Source: Monomorium pharaonis (taxonomy: Eukaryota > Arthropoda > Insecta > Hymenoptera > Formicidae). Taken from it: a DNA stretch of 64,000 nucleotides. The stretch lies in NCBI RefSeq assembly GCF_013373865.1, contig NC_050474.1, forward strand, positions 11,721,886 to 11,785,885, read 5' to 3'. The first letter of the stretch is position 1. Every line of letters starts with the position of its first letter. The translations under genes were made by a program, and so were the position numbers. Shown here in pieces: positions 31,083 through 41,595 of this stretch. The notes under the pieces are model-generated. The model was not told the origin of the DNA. It worked only from the letters and a program-made list of their open reading frames with translations, and ran no database searches.

Positions 31083-34000
31083 TTATGTTTCTATGAACGG
31101 TTTCAATCTATTTGCGTGTACGCGTGTTGACGTCCTGCCCTTTTTTATTGTATAATTTGCGTCTGAGTGTTTCTCAGTGATTACGTAGGGTCCCGTCCAT
31201 TTCGCGTTTAGTTTTTTGGATCTTCCGCGGCGGAGAGTCTCATCATACAGGAGTACTTTATCTCCTATCTTGTATCTTATTTCTTTAGTAGTTTTATCGT
31301 AGTATTTCTTGGCTTTTTGTTTTTCTTCTTTAATTTTTTCCCTCGCGATCTGGTTCGTTGCCCTTATTTTTTCTCGCAGTTCCTGTGCGTAATCCTCGTA
31401 GTTATACGTAGGATTCGGAGGTCTGCTCAGGGCTGTCGGTAGTTCGGCTTGTTTTCCGAAAACTAGCTTGAACGGGGTGAATCCAGTCGCCGTGTGGGGG
31501 GTAGTATTATACGTATGCATTGCATACGGGATTCATTCGTCCCAGTCCGTCTGCTCTTTATTTATAAAATGTCGCAGATATTCTGCTAATGTTCGGTGCG
31601 ATCTCTCAAGGGTGCCGTTGCTCTCAGGGTGGTAAGCAGTGGTTTGAATTTTGTCTATCTTCAGTAGCTTACATGCGTTTTTGAAGATTTCGCTTGTAAA
31701 ATTTGTCTCTTGATCCGTCAGGATACATTCGGGTATACCGTATTCTAGGACAATCTTTGTTACAAATTCTTTGCTTACCGTGTTTGCCTCTTGATTTGGA
31801 ATCGGCATCGCCTTGCTGAATTTTGTCAGGTGATCTTGGAACGTTAGCAGGTACTTATTTCCATTTGCTGTCTCTGTCAGTGGTCCCACGATGTCCAGAA
31901 CGCATTTTTCGAATGGTCCGTAATTACTAACGGTATATTGTTTCTTTTAGATAGTTTGTTTTTCTGGCAGAGTTCGCATTTTTTAATATGCTTTTCTACG
32001 TCTGCCGTTACTCCGGGTCAGTTATATTTTAACCGTATCCTTTTTAGGGTTCTTTCGACCCCTTGATGCCCTCCGGTGGGTGCATCATGGTATTCGTGTA
32101 ATATTTGCCGCTTTTCTTCTTCCGTGTAGCTTTGCACGGTCTCATTATTTTCGTTTTCTTCGTTGCTCATGTGTATTTGATTGTGCTCTCCGTCTTCTTT
32201 TAACGCGAGCATTTTATCAGCCGTCTCCGTAATGCGAACCTCTGGTTTCACGTTGCGGATCAACGCATCGGCGTTTGCGTTCGCGCGTCCGGCCTTATGT
32301 ACGATTTTGTAATCGTATTCTTCCAATTTTAAACGCCACCGGATTAATCTCGATCCAGGGTCGTTTACACTGAATAACCATACAAGGGGCTTGTGGTCAG
32401 TGATAATTTTAAACTTGGTGCCGTATATGTACGGTCTGAAATGCTTGACGGCCCATACTATAGCCAGTAATTCTTTTTCTGTTGTACTATAGTTTTGTTC
32501 TGCACGGTTTAGCACTCGACTCGCATATGCTATTGGGCGGTCTTTGCCTATCGGTCCTTGCGATAGTACGGCTCCCACTGCGTAGTCGGAGGCATCCGTT
32601 GTTACGTTGAATTCTTTTGAGAAATCCGGATACTGAAGTACCGGTGCGGTCATTAGCTTCTCTTTTAGACGTTTATTATGGTCTTCCAGACTCGAGCCAT
32701 AAATAATTATATCGTCTGAGTATACAAGGCATTTTAGCCCTTGCATTCCCGTGAGTACTGAGTTCATCAGTCTCTGAAATGTTGCAGGTGCATTTTTTTA
32801 AACAAAATGGCATTCGATTAAATTCATAATGTCTATATGGGGTGGAGAACGCTGTTTTTTGCTTATCACGTTCTGCCATGGGTATTTGGTGATACCCTGA
32901 CGCTAAATCTAGCGTAGTAAAATACTTGGCGTTTCCTAGTTGGTCCAAAATTTCTTCGATATTGGGCAATGGAAACGAGTCGCCGATCGTTAGATCGTTT
33001 AATTTTCGGAAGTCGATGACTATCCGTAGTCGCGGTTTTCCGCTTGAGTCAGCTTTTTTGGGAACCACTAATAAGGGTGCATTCCACTGACTTGTACTTG
33101 CTCTGATTATTCCGTCCGTGAGCATCTGCTTCATTTGATTATTTACTTCCTCCTTGTGCTTGGTGGGGAGGCGATACGGCCGTACGTTTACCGGTGTCGT
33201 GTCAGCGCGCGTGTGGATCTTGTGTTGCACGGCGGCCGTGCAAGACAGGGGTTCTCCGCTCAGATGGAAGACGTCTTGATAATCTTCGCATAAGCGCAGG
33301 AGGGCCTGCCGTTCCTCTGAGTTGAGGTGTTGCGTTCGTAGCAATTGTCAAATCCGCTCCTTCCGAGGAAGGTGAGATTTGTTTTTTGGTTCAGCGACCA
33401 CGGTGTAAACCTCGTGAGGATTTTTCTCGCTTAAATCCTCTACAGTAACGACCGGTGTGTTGATCCGTATTGTCTTATCAGTGGTATTGATTACACTGAT
33501 CGGACATGAAACATTTTTTGGTTTTACAAGGCATCTGCCAATGTAAACTCCTGGAGCTGGTTCCTGGGCCCGTACGACTCCAGTTTTGTTTCGATTAGTC
33601 ACGGCCCTTACAATTGTTTCGCTGCGAGGTTTTAACACGGTTTGTTGATATGATTTGAATTTCAGAGTAACGTCTCTTATCGTTAACTTTTTCTGGTTAT
33701 AATCGCACGTTACTTGTTGCTTTCGTAGGAAATCTAATCCTAGGATGCCATCGTATTCTAGCGGAAAATCATCTTTTACTACATACATCGGATGTTTTAT
33801 CTTATGCTTGCCTAGCTCTATTGTCGCCTGTATTTTTCCTATGGTGTAGACCTTGTGGCCTGTTATCCCGACGAGAGCTATTCTTTCATGGCGTATTTTA
33901 GTTTCGCCTTTTAAATTTTTTACTTTTATTAACGAGAGCGTGGCTCCGGAATCGAATAACATGTCGATTTTTCCTGATTTGGTCTCTCGTATTGAAAGTG

Positions 34001-34136
34001 TGATTAAGTCGAGTCCGCTATCTTTGTGTGCGTCTCGCTTTACATGCGTAACTTGATACGCGGCGGCGGTGCCCGTTGTGCTCGAGTCATCGTCCGAGCT
34101 CTCGTCGCTACTTGCCATATCGGCATGTTTTATCAT
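31083..34136 (-). pseudogene. pol: pol polyprotein (protease, RT, RNase H, integrase), broken
   Basis: Protease: FDSGATLSL at residues 61-69 of the frame from 34136. A TGA at 33348 interrupts before RT. RT: RLRIVIDFRKLND, FTTLDLASGYHQI and, after a frame change in a seven-A run (32793-32799, sense strand), LVYSDDIIIYG with both Asp. Immediately after NKRLKE about 110 residues of RT thumb and connection are missing (junction near 32665). RNase H residues are present (TTDASD, TTEKEL, ITDHK, NADAL). Integrase has TGA stops at 32018 and 31533, a small deletion near 31930, LTDQETNF and GTLERSHR, and a C-terminal WTGPYVI module ending at 31083. Not functional. Confidence 0.9.
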
Positions 34137-34161
34137 TTTGACGGCCTTACTTGTACGCTGT

Positions 34162-35549
34162 TTAGCGTCCTTTTCTATTTTTCTTTTTGGCTTTGCTACC
34201 GGGCGATCCTCGTCTTTCTGTGGAGGTCGTCCATGCAGGGTCCAGCAATCGTTTCGGCTGTGGCCCGTTTTCTTGCAGTAACTGCATTGTTGTACTGCTG
34301 TATTTACGTGGCCGTCCTTCCGGTCGGGGTAATTCGAACCGGTTGGCGTATCTGCTGCTTCGGCAGTCTCTTCCGTCGTGTCCTATTTTTCCGCACTTTC
34401 CGCAACGGATGGTCGGAGCACGGTTATTGCGTTGGGCATTTGGCATATCCCGCCTATTGCCGTTGAGGCGCGTGCTTGCCCCCTTAACTTTTTCTTCCGC
34501 ACTAGCTCCTGCGATTGCTTCTTGAAGCGTGTTGTACCGTTGGGCTCGAACTAATAGCTTTATTTCTTCGTGTAGCCCTATCTGGTAGTTGTAAAGGGCT
34601 TGTTCCTTGATGCTCTCAAGTATCGCCCGCTGCTGTTCTATTGTATGGTTTTTTCTTCCTCCATGGATTCGTATAACTCCATGGCCAAGTTGTCTACTCT
34701 TCGTCCAAATTCTTGAGCGGTTTCGTTTGACTTTTGTTTCAGGGAGTTAAATTCGAGCTGCAAATGGGCGGTGCTGCGCTTGCCCAGATATTCATTTTCT
34801 AATTCCCTTTTTAACTGGTCGTAGTTTTCTATATCGCGAGTGTGGAAATCCATCATCGCCTTGCCCTTGAATTTGGTACATAGTATCGCGTCGAGAAGTT
34901 TGAATTCGTCCGACGGATGTATGTTTTTCATCGCATAGGAGCTTGCGTTTAAAAATTCTCGTACTCGTTCCCTCGAAGTTCCATTAATTTCGGGGATCAT
35001 ATTTCGCGCTTCTTTCAAGCTTAAATTGTAAGTGTTGGTCCCATGCTGATGTCGTACATCTCGGGGTGAGTGCCCATACGACAGATCTAACGCGTGGTTG
35101 GTAGGTTGTCGCGTATTTCTAGCCGTTTCTCGCGGCGGCGGCTGTGCTTCGTGTCGATTTCCAAGCTGGAAACGAAGCTCGCGAATTTCAAATAGCAGGT
35201 CATGGAGCATCTGAATTTGTGGCGCCGTCGGTGAACTTCCGCTTTGTTCACTCAAATTATTACGGAGCTCTTGTGCTTCCTCTTCGGGTTCTTCCCGGAT
35301 TACGCGAGGCAACGCATGTGGTAGGGAGCGTGTCGACGGTCCCGCTACGTCTGTCCGCGTTGGTGAACATGTGTCCATATTATCGTTATTTATTAGACTA
35401 AAGTCTGGTTCCTGTATCGGGAACGCGCGTTCAGTCGTGATATTTGGCGAATTTGCTCGACTATTTAAAAGTCGAAGCGCGTTATTGAATATTTCTTCTA
35501 ACGCGTCTTGAACAACGTTAAGCGCTGTTTCAGTGTTTTGGTCGGACAT
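34162..35549 (-). pseudogene. gag: gag polyprotein with one frame change
   Basis: The N-terminal part (35549-34638) has 303 residues, starts MSDQNTETALNVVQDALEEI, and contains the capsid-like segment REFLNASSYAMKNIHPSDEF with KRSTAHLQLEFNSLKQ. It ends in TAG, but at a six-A run (34649-34654, sense strand) the -1 frame is open and continues the protein (AILESIKEQALYNYQIGLHE) to a zinc knuckle CGKCGKIGHDGRDC at about 34400 and a basic end at 34162. Pol overlaps the end in another phase. An indel in the homopolymer is more likely than programmed shifting, because the nucleocapsid would otherwise depend on it. Confidence 0.82.
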
Positions 35550-35978
35550 TTACGTTCGAGTATAAGCGCGTGTGCTGAGTTTGCGTTCGTATTATTTCGC
35601 GGTATCGTATGTCGCGTTGCGCTAGTGCGTTTGCATTCGTATGCCTTTGAAGTACAGTAGCTATCTTAGCTATGTCTTTTTACGGTAATCGCGGTTACCG
35701 GGGGTCAACCGATATTTTGCTCTATTCGTATTACAGTTTTATGTCGTCCTACGCTCGTTTCGCGTTACAATTTAATGTTTGTCAGACTTACATAAGTACG
35801 ATGAGCTGCATGGTGCGGCGATCAGCTGAGCCTTGTCGCGGTAGGTCTCGGCGTCATCTCGAGTTTCACTCTTATCGCTGACGCGCTATGTACGCTCCGG
35901 CGTGGCTGGCTTCCTGGCCTGTACAGCTGATTGCTCGGTGACGCTTGGTTTCTCTAGGATCTTCCTTTTGGCAGTGCA

Positions 35979-35997
35979 AATCCCACCGCTGCCACCA
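35979..35997 (-). other. primer binding site, tRNA-Leu type
   Basis: Minus-strand TGGTGGCAGCGGTGGGATT, 19 nt, is complementary to the 3' end of a tRNA-Leu (acceptor CCGCTGCCA plus CCA). It is separated from the 5' LTR by one base. Confidence 0.82.
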
Positions 35998-35998
35998 C

Positions 35999-36550
35999 TG
36001 TTGTACCCCTCGTTGTGAGTACGATTTGGGATCGCTGCCAGAGATCTCGCGAGAAAGGTATTTCGTCACATACACCGTTATTTGTCTTGAACACTTTTAT
36101 TCTTGTATTCAGTTACAATGGGTAGATCGCGACCCCGCAAGGCAGTGTCGCGTCTATTAGCTCGTTGTCCACGACCCCGCAAAGCAGAGCGTCGTGGTTG
36201 TGTGTTTACAATAAGTTATCTCGGCGATACACGACCCCGCAAAGCAGAGTGTCGTGTGTAGTCTTAGTTTGTCTACTTCGGATTGACTCGATCCTCACCT
36301 TCTTTCGCCGGTTTATATATCCGATAATTCGGTAGTTGGATCGAAAGAAGGGGAGGATTGCGTGAGGGCGTAAATCGGTCAGTTTTCCAAATTATTGCTT
36401 AGACAGCAAGTGCTGTCTAAGGAGCATTGCGCTAATTGTCGAGCGGATTGCGCGAAACCTCGCGCGATGCGCTCGATGCTGACTGCAGCTGACCGACTTA
36501 CGTCATCGTGTTACTGACACCTTATCGTTATGAGTGTGTCACTCATAACA
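35999..36550 (-). repeat. 5' LTR of the env-bearing element
   Basis: 552 bp, about 98-99 percent identical to the other LTR apart from small indels. Ends TGTTGTACCC and CACTCATAACA (plus strand). Confidence 0.92.
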
Positions 36551-36574
36551 ATTTTTATGTCTTTTTAGCACTGT

Positions 36575-36835
36575 TTAAAACAATACCGTACAATCTTCAA
36601 CAGAACACTCGCATGTGATTTTGTAGCACCTAATGCAGAATCGAAATTTGTCTTGAATTTCAAACTGCATTAACTTGCTTTGTCTTTCACACCGAATAAA
36701 AAAACATATCTCCATCTCTTGCTCAAATAGAATGTATTCATCCTCATCATTGTTTAAAAGATTTGAAAATTCATGGTAAGTGCGCAGCATTTTCTCTACA
36801 TAAGGATTCTCAGTATCATAACAAAAGTGGGTCAT
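36575..36835 (-). CDS. 86-residue ORF, possible Polinton accessory gene
   Basis: Not recognised. It has four Cys in a C-x(2)-C-type cluster (CIRCYKITCECSVEDC) near the C-terminus, which could bind a metal. It lies just beyond the inserted gypsy element, in what was the region upstream of polymerase B, on the same strand. Confidence 0.4.
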   Translation of the reverse strand: MTHFCYDTENPYVEKMLRTYHEFSNLLNNDEDEYILFEQEMEICFFIRCERQSKLMQFEIQDKFRFCIRCYKITCECSVEDCTVLF

Positions 36836-36843
36836 TATTGCTA

Positions 36844-37197
36844 TTACTTCGATATACCTTCCAACACCTGCTGGTATCTCAATGAGATGGTAACAGCATT
36901 CCTGAGTTTTCTATTTGTTTCTATTTGTTTAGCTATATCATATTCATTTTCATCGGTATCAACCCAATTGAATATCTCTCTATATAATTTTTGCTTCATA
37001 TGATGAGGCCAGTTATGAACAAATTGGTCGTGTATGTAAACTTCCTGTATTACGGTGCGTTCATGCGTTCCGCGTATACCGAGTTCTCGATCACGTAGAA
37101 ATTGCACTGGTGATATTCTTTGCACATCCTTTCGTTTTTCGGAATCATCATCATTGTTAAGAACATAAATGGCATCTTCTACGATATCGTCATTCAT
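36844..37197 (-). CDS. 117-residue ORF, possible Polinton accessory gene
   Basis: Not recognised. Charged, with an acidic N-terminus (VEDAIYVLNNDDDSEKRKDV) and a helical body (MKQKLYREIFNWVDTDENEY). It ends 9 bp before the next ORF on the same strand, so the two could be one gene interrupted by a short break. Confidence 0.4.
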   Translation of the reverse strand: MNDDIVEDAIYVLNNDDDSEKRKDVQRISPVQFLRDRELGIRGTHERTVIQEVYIHDQFVHNWPHHMKQKLYREIFNWVDTDENEYDIAKQIETNRKLRNAVTISLRYQQVLEGISK

Positions 37198-37299
37198 GTT
37201 GTAATAATGTAGTTTTTATACTAAAAGTCTTTAATGTGTGCACACTGGACACATATTACACGGAATCAACACAAACATAGGCTGTCTGCAATTCGAGCA

Positions 37300-37713
37300 T
37301 TATTTACCGTCTAACCTACCAAACGCGTCAGTTATATGTTTGCGGAAGGCATGCATTATGTTGAAATCTGTGTCCGCTATTTGCATGATACATTCGGCAC
37401 AGGCTGAATAAGTACCACCTGTAGTATAATAAAAATATATTGCACAATGTCTCGTACGTGCAATTATCACGCTCACTTCCGCATGTGTCAAATGTTTCTC
37501 GATGGTATCATTAAACTCTTCACTGCAATCACTTGTATAATTACTGTCCTCAGATACTACACTCTCTTCATCCTCATCATCTATCACATCTTCAAAGTTA
37601 ACATCTATAACGTCCATCACGTTGCCGTCATCCATTTGGAGCACCTCATTCACAAAATTTTCATTACTTACATCATTTACAAAGTTTTCTAGATCATTAA
37701 ACTGATCATTCAT
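37300..37713 (-). CDS. 137-residue acidic ORF, possible Polinton accessory gene
   Basis: Not recognised. The N-terminal half is very acidic (FEDVIDDEDEESVVSEDSNY). The C-terminal half has CAECIMQIAD and a helical HAFRKHITDAFG segment. The layout of an acidic N-terminus and compact C-terminus would fit a small DNA-associated or regulatory protein, which is inference. First of three minus-strand frames upstream of polymerase B. Confidence 0.4.
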   Translation of the reverse strand: MNDQFNDLENFVNDVSNENFVNEVLQMDDGNVMDVIDVNFEDVIDDEDEESVVSEDSNYTSDCSEEFNDTIEKHLTHAEVSVIIARTRHCAIYFYYTTGGTYSACAECIMQIADTDFNIMHAFRKHITDAFGRLDGK

Positions 37714-37845
37714 TTTTCATGTTGCGCTAATTCACTTTTTGCATCGCATTCGGATCATCAAATGTTATACCATGCGCTTCCCGACCAGTTATATATATTC
37801 TCTTCATTTCTTTGTTTTAATCAAAGCATTGTCATATGAGCATTA

Positions 37846-38424
37846 TGTTGTAAGCCGATTACAACTATATCTATTAAAATTGCGACACGCATCTTTCGAA
37901 AGACGTTGCAAGAAGCACCTCTTTCGAAAGACGCACAAGAATCCGCCGCGCTCACGGAAGTCCCGAGTAACTTCCGTGAGATTACAACAGCGCGTTCGGA
38001 AGCAGTTCGTATCGCCCTAGAAATAGGTCCTACGCTGCAAAATCAAACCGCAAGGCTACCGCGTTCCGATGTCGAAACGCTTAGCCTCGCGGAAGCTACC
38101 GACGCCCGGTCACTGGCCCCCGAAATTGTGCCACATATCATAATATATAAACGCGACCACGCCGTGACCGAGCGGAGAGAAACATAACAACATCCGAGCC
38201 GCGTCGCGTACTATACACCTTATCGCGAGTGATACCTAACACCATCACAGCTGATTGTAAGCGCAAGAAACAGAAATAAAGACAACGAACAAGCACGTAA
38301 GAAGCGTCTTCTTTTCTCTTATACACCGAGCCGAACCTTCACCCTTTGGGTCCCAACCCTTCAGGCAGAACGATCCCAACTACCGACGGGAAAGAATTCC
38401 CAAAACGAGCAAACGCTCACAACA
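37846..38424. mobile_element. solo LTR of the left gypsy family
   Basis: 579 bp from TGTTGTAAGCC to CTCACAACA, flanked by ATTA (37842-37845 and 38425-38428). Same family as the 3' LTR at 2225-3326. Contains AATAAA near 38275. No internal sequence is present, so it arose by LTR-LTR recombination. Confidence 0.93.
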
Positions 38425-38431
38425 ATTAGTA

Positions 38432-38760
38432 CATCCGCGCTTCACTTTTGCAAGATTTGCATTCTTCGAATGCATGATTTTGAATGATCTCATCAGAAGA
38501 TATAACAAATGATTTATGTACGTGTCTAAAACATATTTTTATATCACAGCTGCCATACATCGGCGCTTTTGCAAAATTTGCATTCTCCGAATTTTAATGA
38601 TCTCATCAGAAAATATGTATCAAATAATTTGTGTACGTGCTTAAAGCATATTTTTACATCGCAGCTGCCATACATCGGCGCTTTTGTAAAATTTGCATTC
38701 TCCGAATTTTAATGATCTCATCAGAAAATATATATCAAATAAGGGATTTGTTCCCACTAC
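38432..38760. repeat. three tandem repeats of about 115-126 bp
   Basis: Units begin near 38432, 38558 and 38673 with CATCGGCGCTTTTGCAAAAT (first copy diverged) and contain TCCGAATTTTAATGATCTCA, then CATCGCAGCTGCCATA. They lie directly upstream of a TATA box, so they may be promoter-proximal regulatory repeats. Confidence 0.8.
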
Positions 38761-38790
38761 TCTTATTGAAGTATGTGGAGAGGTGTACAG

Positions 38791-38799
38791 TATAAAAAG
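38791..38799 (+). promoter_or_regulatory. TATA box of the spliced gene at 38.9 kb
   Basis: TATAAAAAG about 88 bp upstream of the ATG at 38879, following the tandem repeats. Confidence 0.55.
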
Positions 38800-38878
38800 A
38801 GTTTAGACATCGGTACCCGTTTATTACCGGACAGCAAAGGTTTCTGAAACGTTACTACAATCGACGAACTTCTCGAGG

Positions 38879-39622
38879 ATGAACTATTACGTTCCGATCC
38901 AGCAAAATGATGTGTGTGATAAACCGTAAGTATTTTTAATTAAAAAATTTTTTTCTTCTATATTTTCTTCTATATTTCCTTCTACATTTATTTGCACTTT
39001 TATTTCTAATTCCCTGTATTCTTTTTACAGAACATTATCACAACCGCGTTATATTCCACGCATCTTGGGAAGGAGATATGCTTTGACTGCTACAGCATAT
39101 AAATATTTGGACATTGGAATCAGGGTGGAATCTATGCCCTGTGTAGAATTATTGATTGGTGACAACCGAAGTCGCATAGGTCACCTACACCTGACTTATG
39201 CGATATGGAAAACGTTCATCGAGAGACGTGCGGATATTGTGCAACTCATGCAGGCAGCTGTACCTTCTTCAAGAATTTCGATTCACGATTTAGTTATAGA
39301 TCTCGTAAATATACGTAAAGAAAATATTGTAAAATTAACATTATATAATACTAGTATGTATATGAAACCATCAACCATACAATTCTTATTAGAACTGGAA
39401 GATTGTGTTGAACAAGTATGCTATCAATTGCATCAAAATATTTATATTGTTAGCGAAAAATATAAACAATTTGTTACTATTTTACGTCAAAATCATGTCA
39501 CTAATAAAAGTGATGCTGTAAAGATATTACATGAAAAATATGATAAGACGTGCCTCGTAGATTGCGAGTTATTGGCTTATGCATCCGACAATATTATATA
39601 TGATGCTTTACAAAACGAATAA
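38879..39622 (+). CDS. two-exon gene of unknown function, 212 residues
   Basis: Exon 1 (38879-38925) encodes MNYYVPIQQNDVCDK and ends at a GTAAGT donor. Exon 2 starts at 39031 after CTTTTTACAG; the junction codon is CCA and the frame stays open to 39622 (TLSQPRYIPRILGRRYALTA, later LTLYNTSMYMKPSTIQFLLE). No known domain recognised; predicted helical and soluble. I have the impression that similar proteins occur with insect Polintons, but cannot verify it. It is the rightmost gene of the Polinton region, has its own TATA box, and appears intact. It could instead be a host gene. Confidence 0.65.
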
Positions 39623-39719
39623 ATGAAAAAATCTCGTAGATTGTGAACTTATACATCAGGCAAATATTGTATATGATACGTTATGAAATAAATAAATGAA
39701 AAAATTCATAAATAATTAT

Positions 39720-40347
39720 TCTAACTTATTTTCTCTCTGCCCTATTCCTTTGCGGTATAATGGCGTGCGGAACTTGATAGGAGGTACATAGATAAGATAG
39801 GCGGGAGCGTATATGTGACTGCGTATGAAAGAGCCCAACGAAAGAGAAAGAGATAAGACTGTATGGTTGAAGATATCGCGTACGAGCGAGAGAGAGAAAT
39901 TCATAGTAGAAGGAGAACGCAAGCACCGCGGCGATGGCTGCTGAAAGAGATCGCGGGTGAGAGAGAGAGAGATTCGCAACAGAGGGAGAGCGCGAGCACC
40001 GCGGCGGCGGGCGGCGGCGGTCGCGGACCCCGATTCCCCCTCTACCGGTCGCGGACCCGAAAATCCCGCGTCAGCAATTCTGCGCCGCGAGATCCCCGAT
40101 CCGCGTGACGTCATGCGGTCGCGAACCCGAAAATCCCGCGTCAGCAATTCCCGCACCGCGAGACCCCCGATCCGCGTGACGTCATGCCCCGGCGCGCCTA
40201 CGAGTTCCCCCCGCACACCCGCTCCCCTCTCGGAGCTCCCGAGTTAGAACCGGCTTAGCCTTAACTACTGATATCCTCGTTATTTTCATTTTGTAATGCA
40301 ATGTTAACTTTATCATTATTTGAAAATGTTTTCGCATATTCATAAAT
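39720..40347. repeat. GC-rich tandem repeats, no gene
   Basis: A 70 bp unit (GGTCGCGGACCCGAAAATCC ... CGTGACGTCATGC) occurs twice at 40047-40116 and 40117-40186. Before it, GAGAGAGA runs and two copies of AGCACCGCGGCG. The sequence is CpG-rich, unlike the AT-rich surroundings. Open frames through it look like by-products. Confidence 0.6.
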
Positions 40348-40558
40348 GAAAGAATCTGACAAAAAATGCGGCAGTCTGCCTTGTGAAATGAGATATTAAT
40401 CGTTAAAGTTGACGACTTGACACTTGACAGGTCAACCTGTCATACTGACAAAATAAATTCAACCAAAAGCATAAACAGTTTAATGCAAAGTATTATTCTT
40501 TGCTTTAACCAAAATATATTGTACTTTTTGTATTTATACTTGGTTAAAGCAGAAAATA

Positions 40559-41595
40559 CCCAGTGAACACAGTAATATAGCAGCAGTGTAACAGCAATGT
40601 AACCGAATATAACAGGTTACGTTACTCTGAAATTACACCTAACTTACATGTAAGTTACAATTTAGACTCAGCAATATAACATGTTATAATTACATGTTAT
40701 CTAACCGTTACACAACAGTTACAAAGAAAAATAAAATAAAATAAAAATTTCATTTTTTTAAAATTATTTTTATCAACAGCACATACTACATTTAGAATAA
40801 ATTTTTATTAATTAATTAAATTTAAATTATGTAATTTTTTATTTTAATCTTACTTGCCGCTGCTAGGTTTGAACCTGGGATCTTAGGATAACGAACCTTG
40901 TACTCTACCTGCTACGCCAATTTGACTCATCGATATGGGTACTTGTTATTGTCTACATATACTTATATGTTATAAACTGACGCAACTATATTATTTTTTA
41001 TAAAAATAAATAGCACTAATTTATTTACTTATTAATTTCATTGTTAAATTTATCTTTTTCCATAACCTTAATAATTTGATGGAAATTGCGATCTATTAGC
41101 ACTAATCTTTGAAGCGTTCAAATGATTAATTAAATGGTTAACTATATAGATCGTAATTCTAAGAAAAATTGAATAGTATACATTTATTATTCTGTTTTTG
41201 TTCAGCACATGATAAATTTCGATTTTGTGCATTTTTTGTGCGCAGTAATTGTAGACAAACTGTTATTTTTGAAAACATTATTTTTAAAATAATTTTTTTT
41301 ATTATCAAATAGATCTATCATTCAGGATGTTATAATGTTGTCTGATTTCTGAGTCAACTACGACGCATCGTTCCGTAATAACATCGATACGAACGTGTTA
41401 TGTTACGATTATACAATTTTTGTTGAATAACTGTAACGCTAAAACGATGTATAACAGCTATATCACTTGCGTATAACAAATATTACGTAACAGGTTATTT
41501 CCATGTCATATAGCACCTACATATCACAAGAATAACAATGTTAAATTACTTGTAAATTCCATGTTATATTGCCGTTATAAAATGTGTTCACTGGG
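40559..41595. mobile_element. CCCAGTGAACACA family, copy 1
   Basis: It starts CCCAGTGAACACAGTAATAT and ends with the complement (AAAATGTGTTCACTGGG), flanked by TA on both sides. Within it several AT-rich blocks read as degenerate GTTACATGTAAC and TAACATGTTATA palindromes. A tRNA-like segment lies at 40857-40929. No transposase. Copies at 42513 and 56856. Confidence 0.85.
40857..40929 (-). repeat. tRNA-like segment in copy 1
   Basis: On the minus strand TGGCGTAGCAGG fits a pol III A box and GGTTCAAACC a B box, about 43 nt apart. Acceptor arms do not pair, so it is not a functional tRNA gene. The matching segment in copy 3 is at 57148-57222. Confidence 0.55.

Larger units (their letters stand above)
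28025..36550 (-). mobile_element. errantivirus-like Ty3/gypsy element with env, full length
   Basis: This 8526 bp element has LTRs of 562 bp (28025-28586) and 552 bp (35999-36550), flanked by the direct repeat ATTT (28021-28024 and 36551-36554). Sense order on the minus strand: 5' LTR, tRNA-Leu primer site, gag, pol, env, polypurine tract, 3' LTR. The LTRs differ by about six substitutions and two or three small indels over 550 bp, so insertion is fairly recent. The coding region still has several stops, frame changes and an RT deletion, more than the LTR divergence suggests; it may have been copied in trans. Confidence 0.93.
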
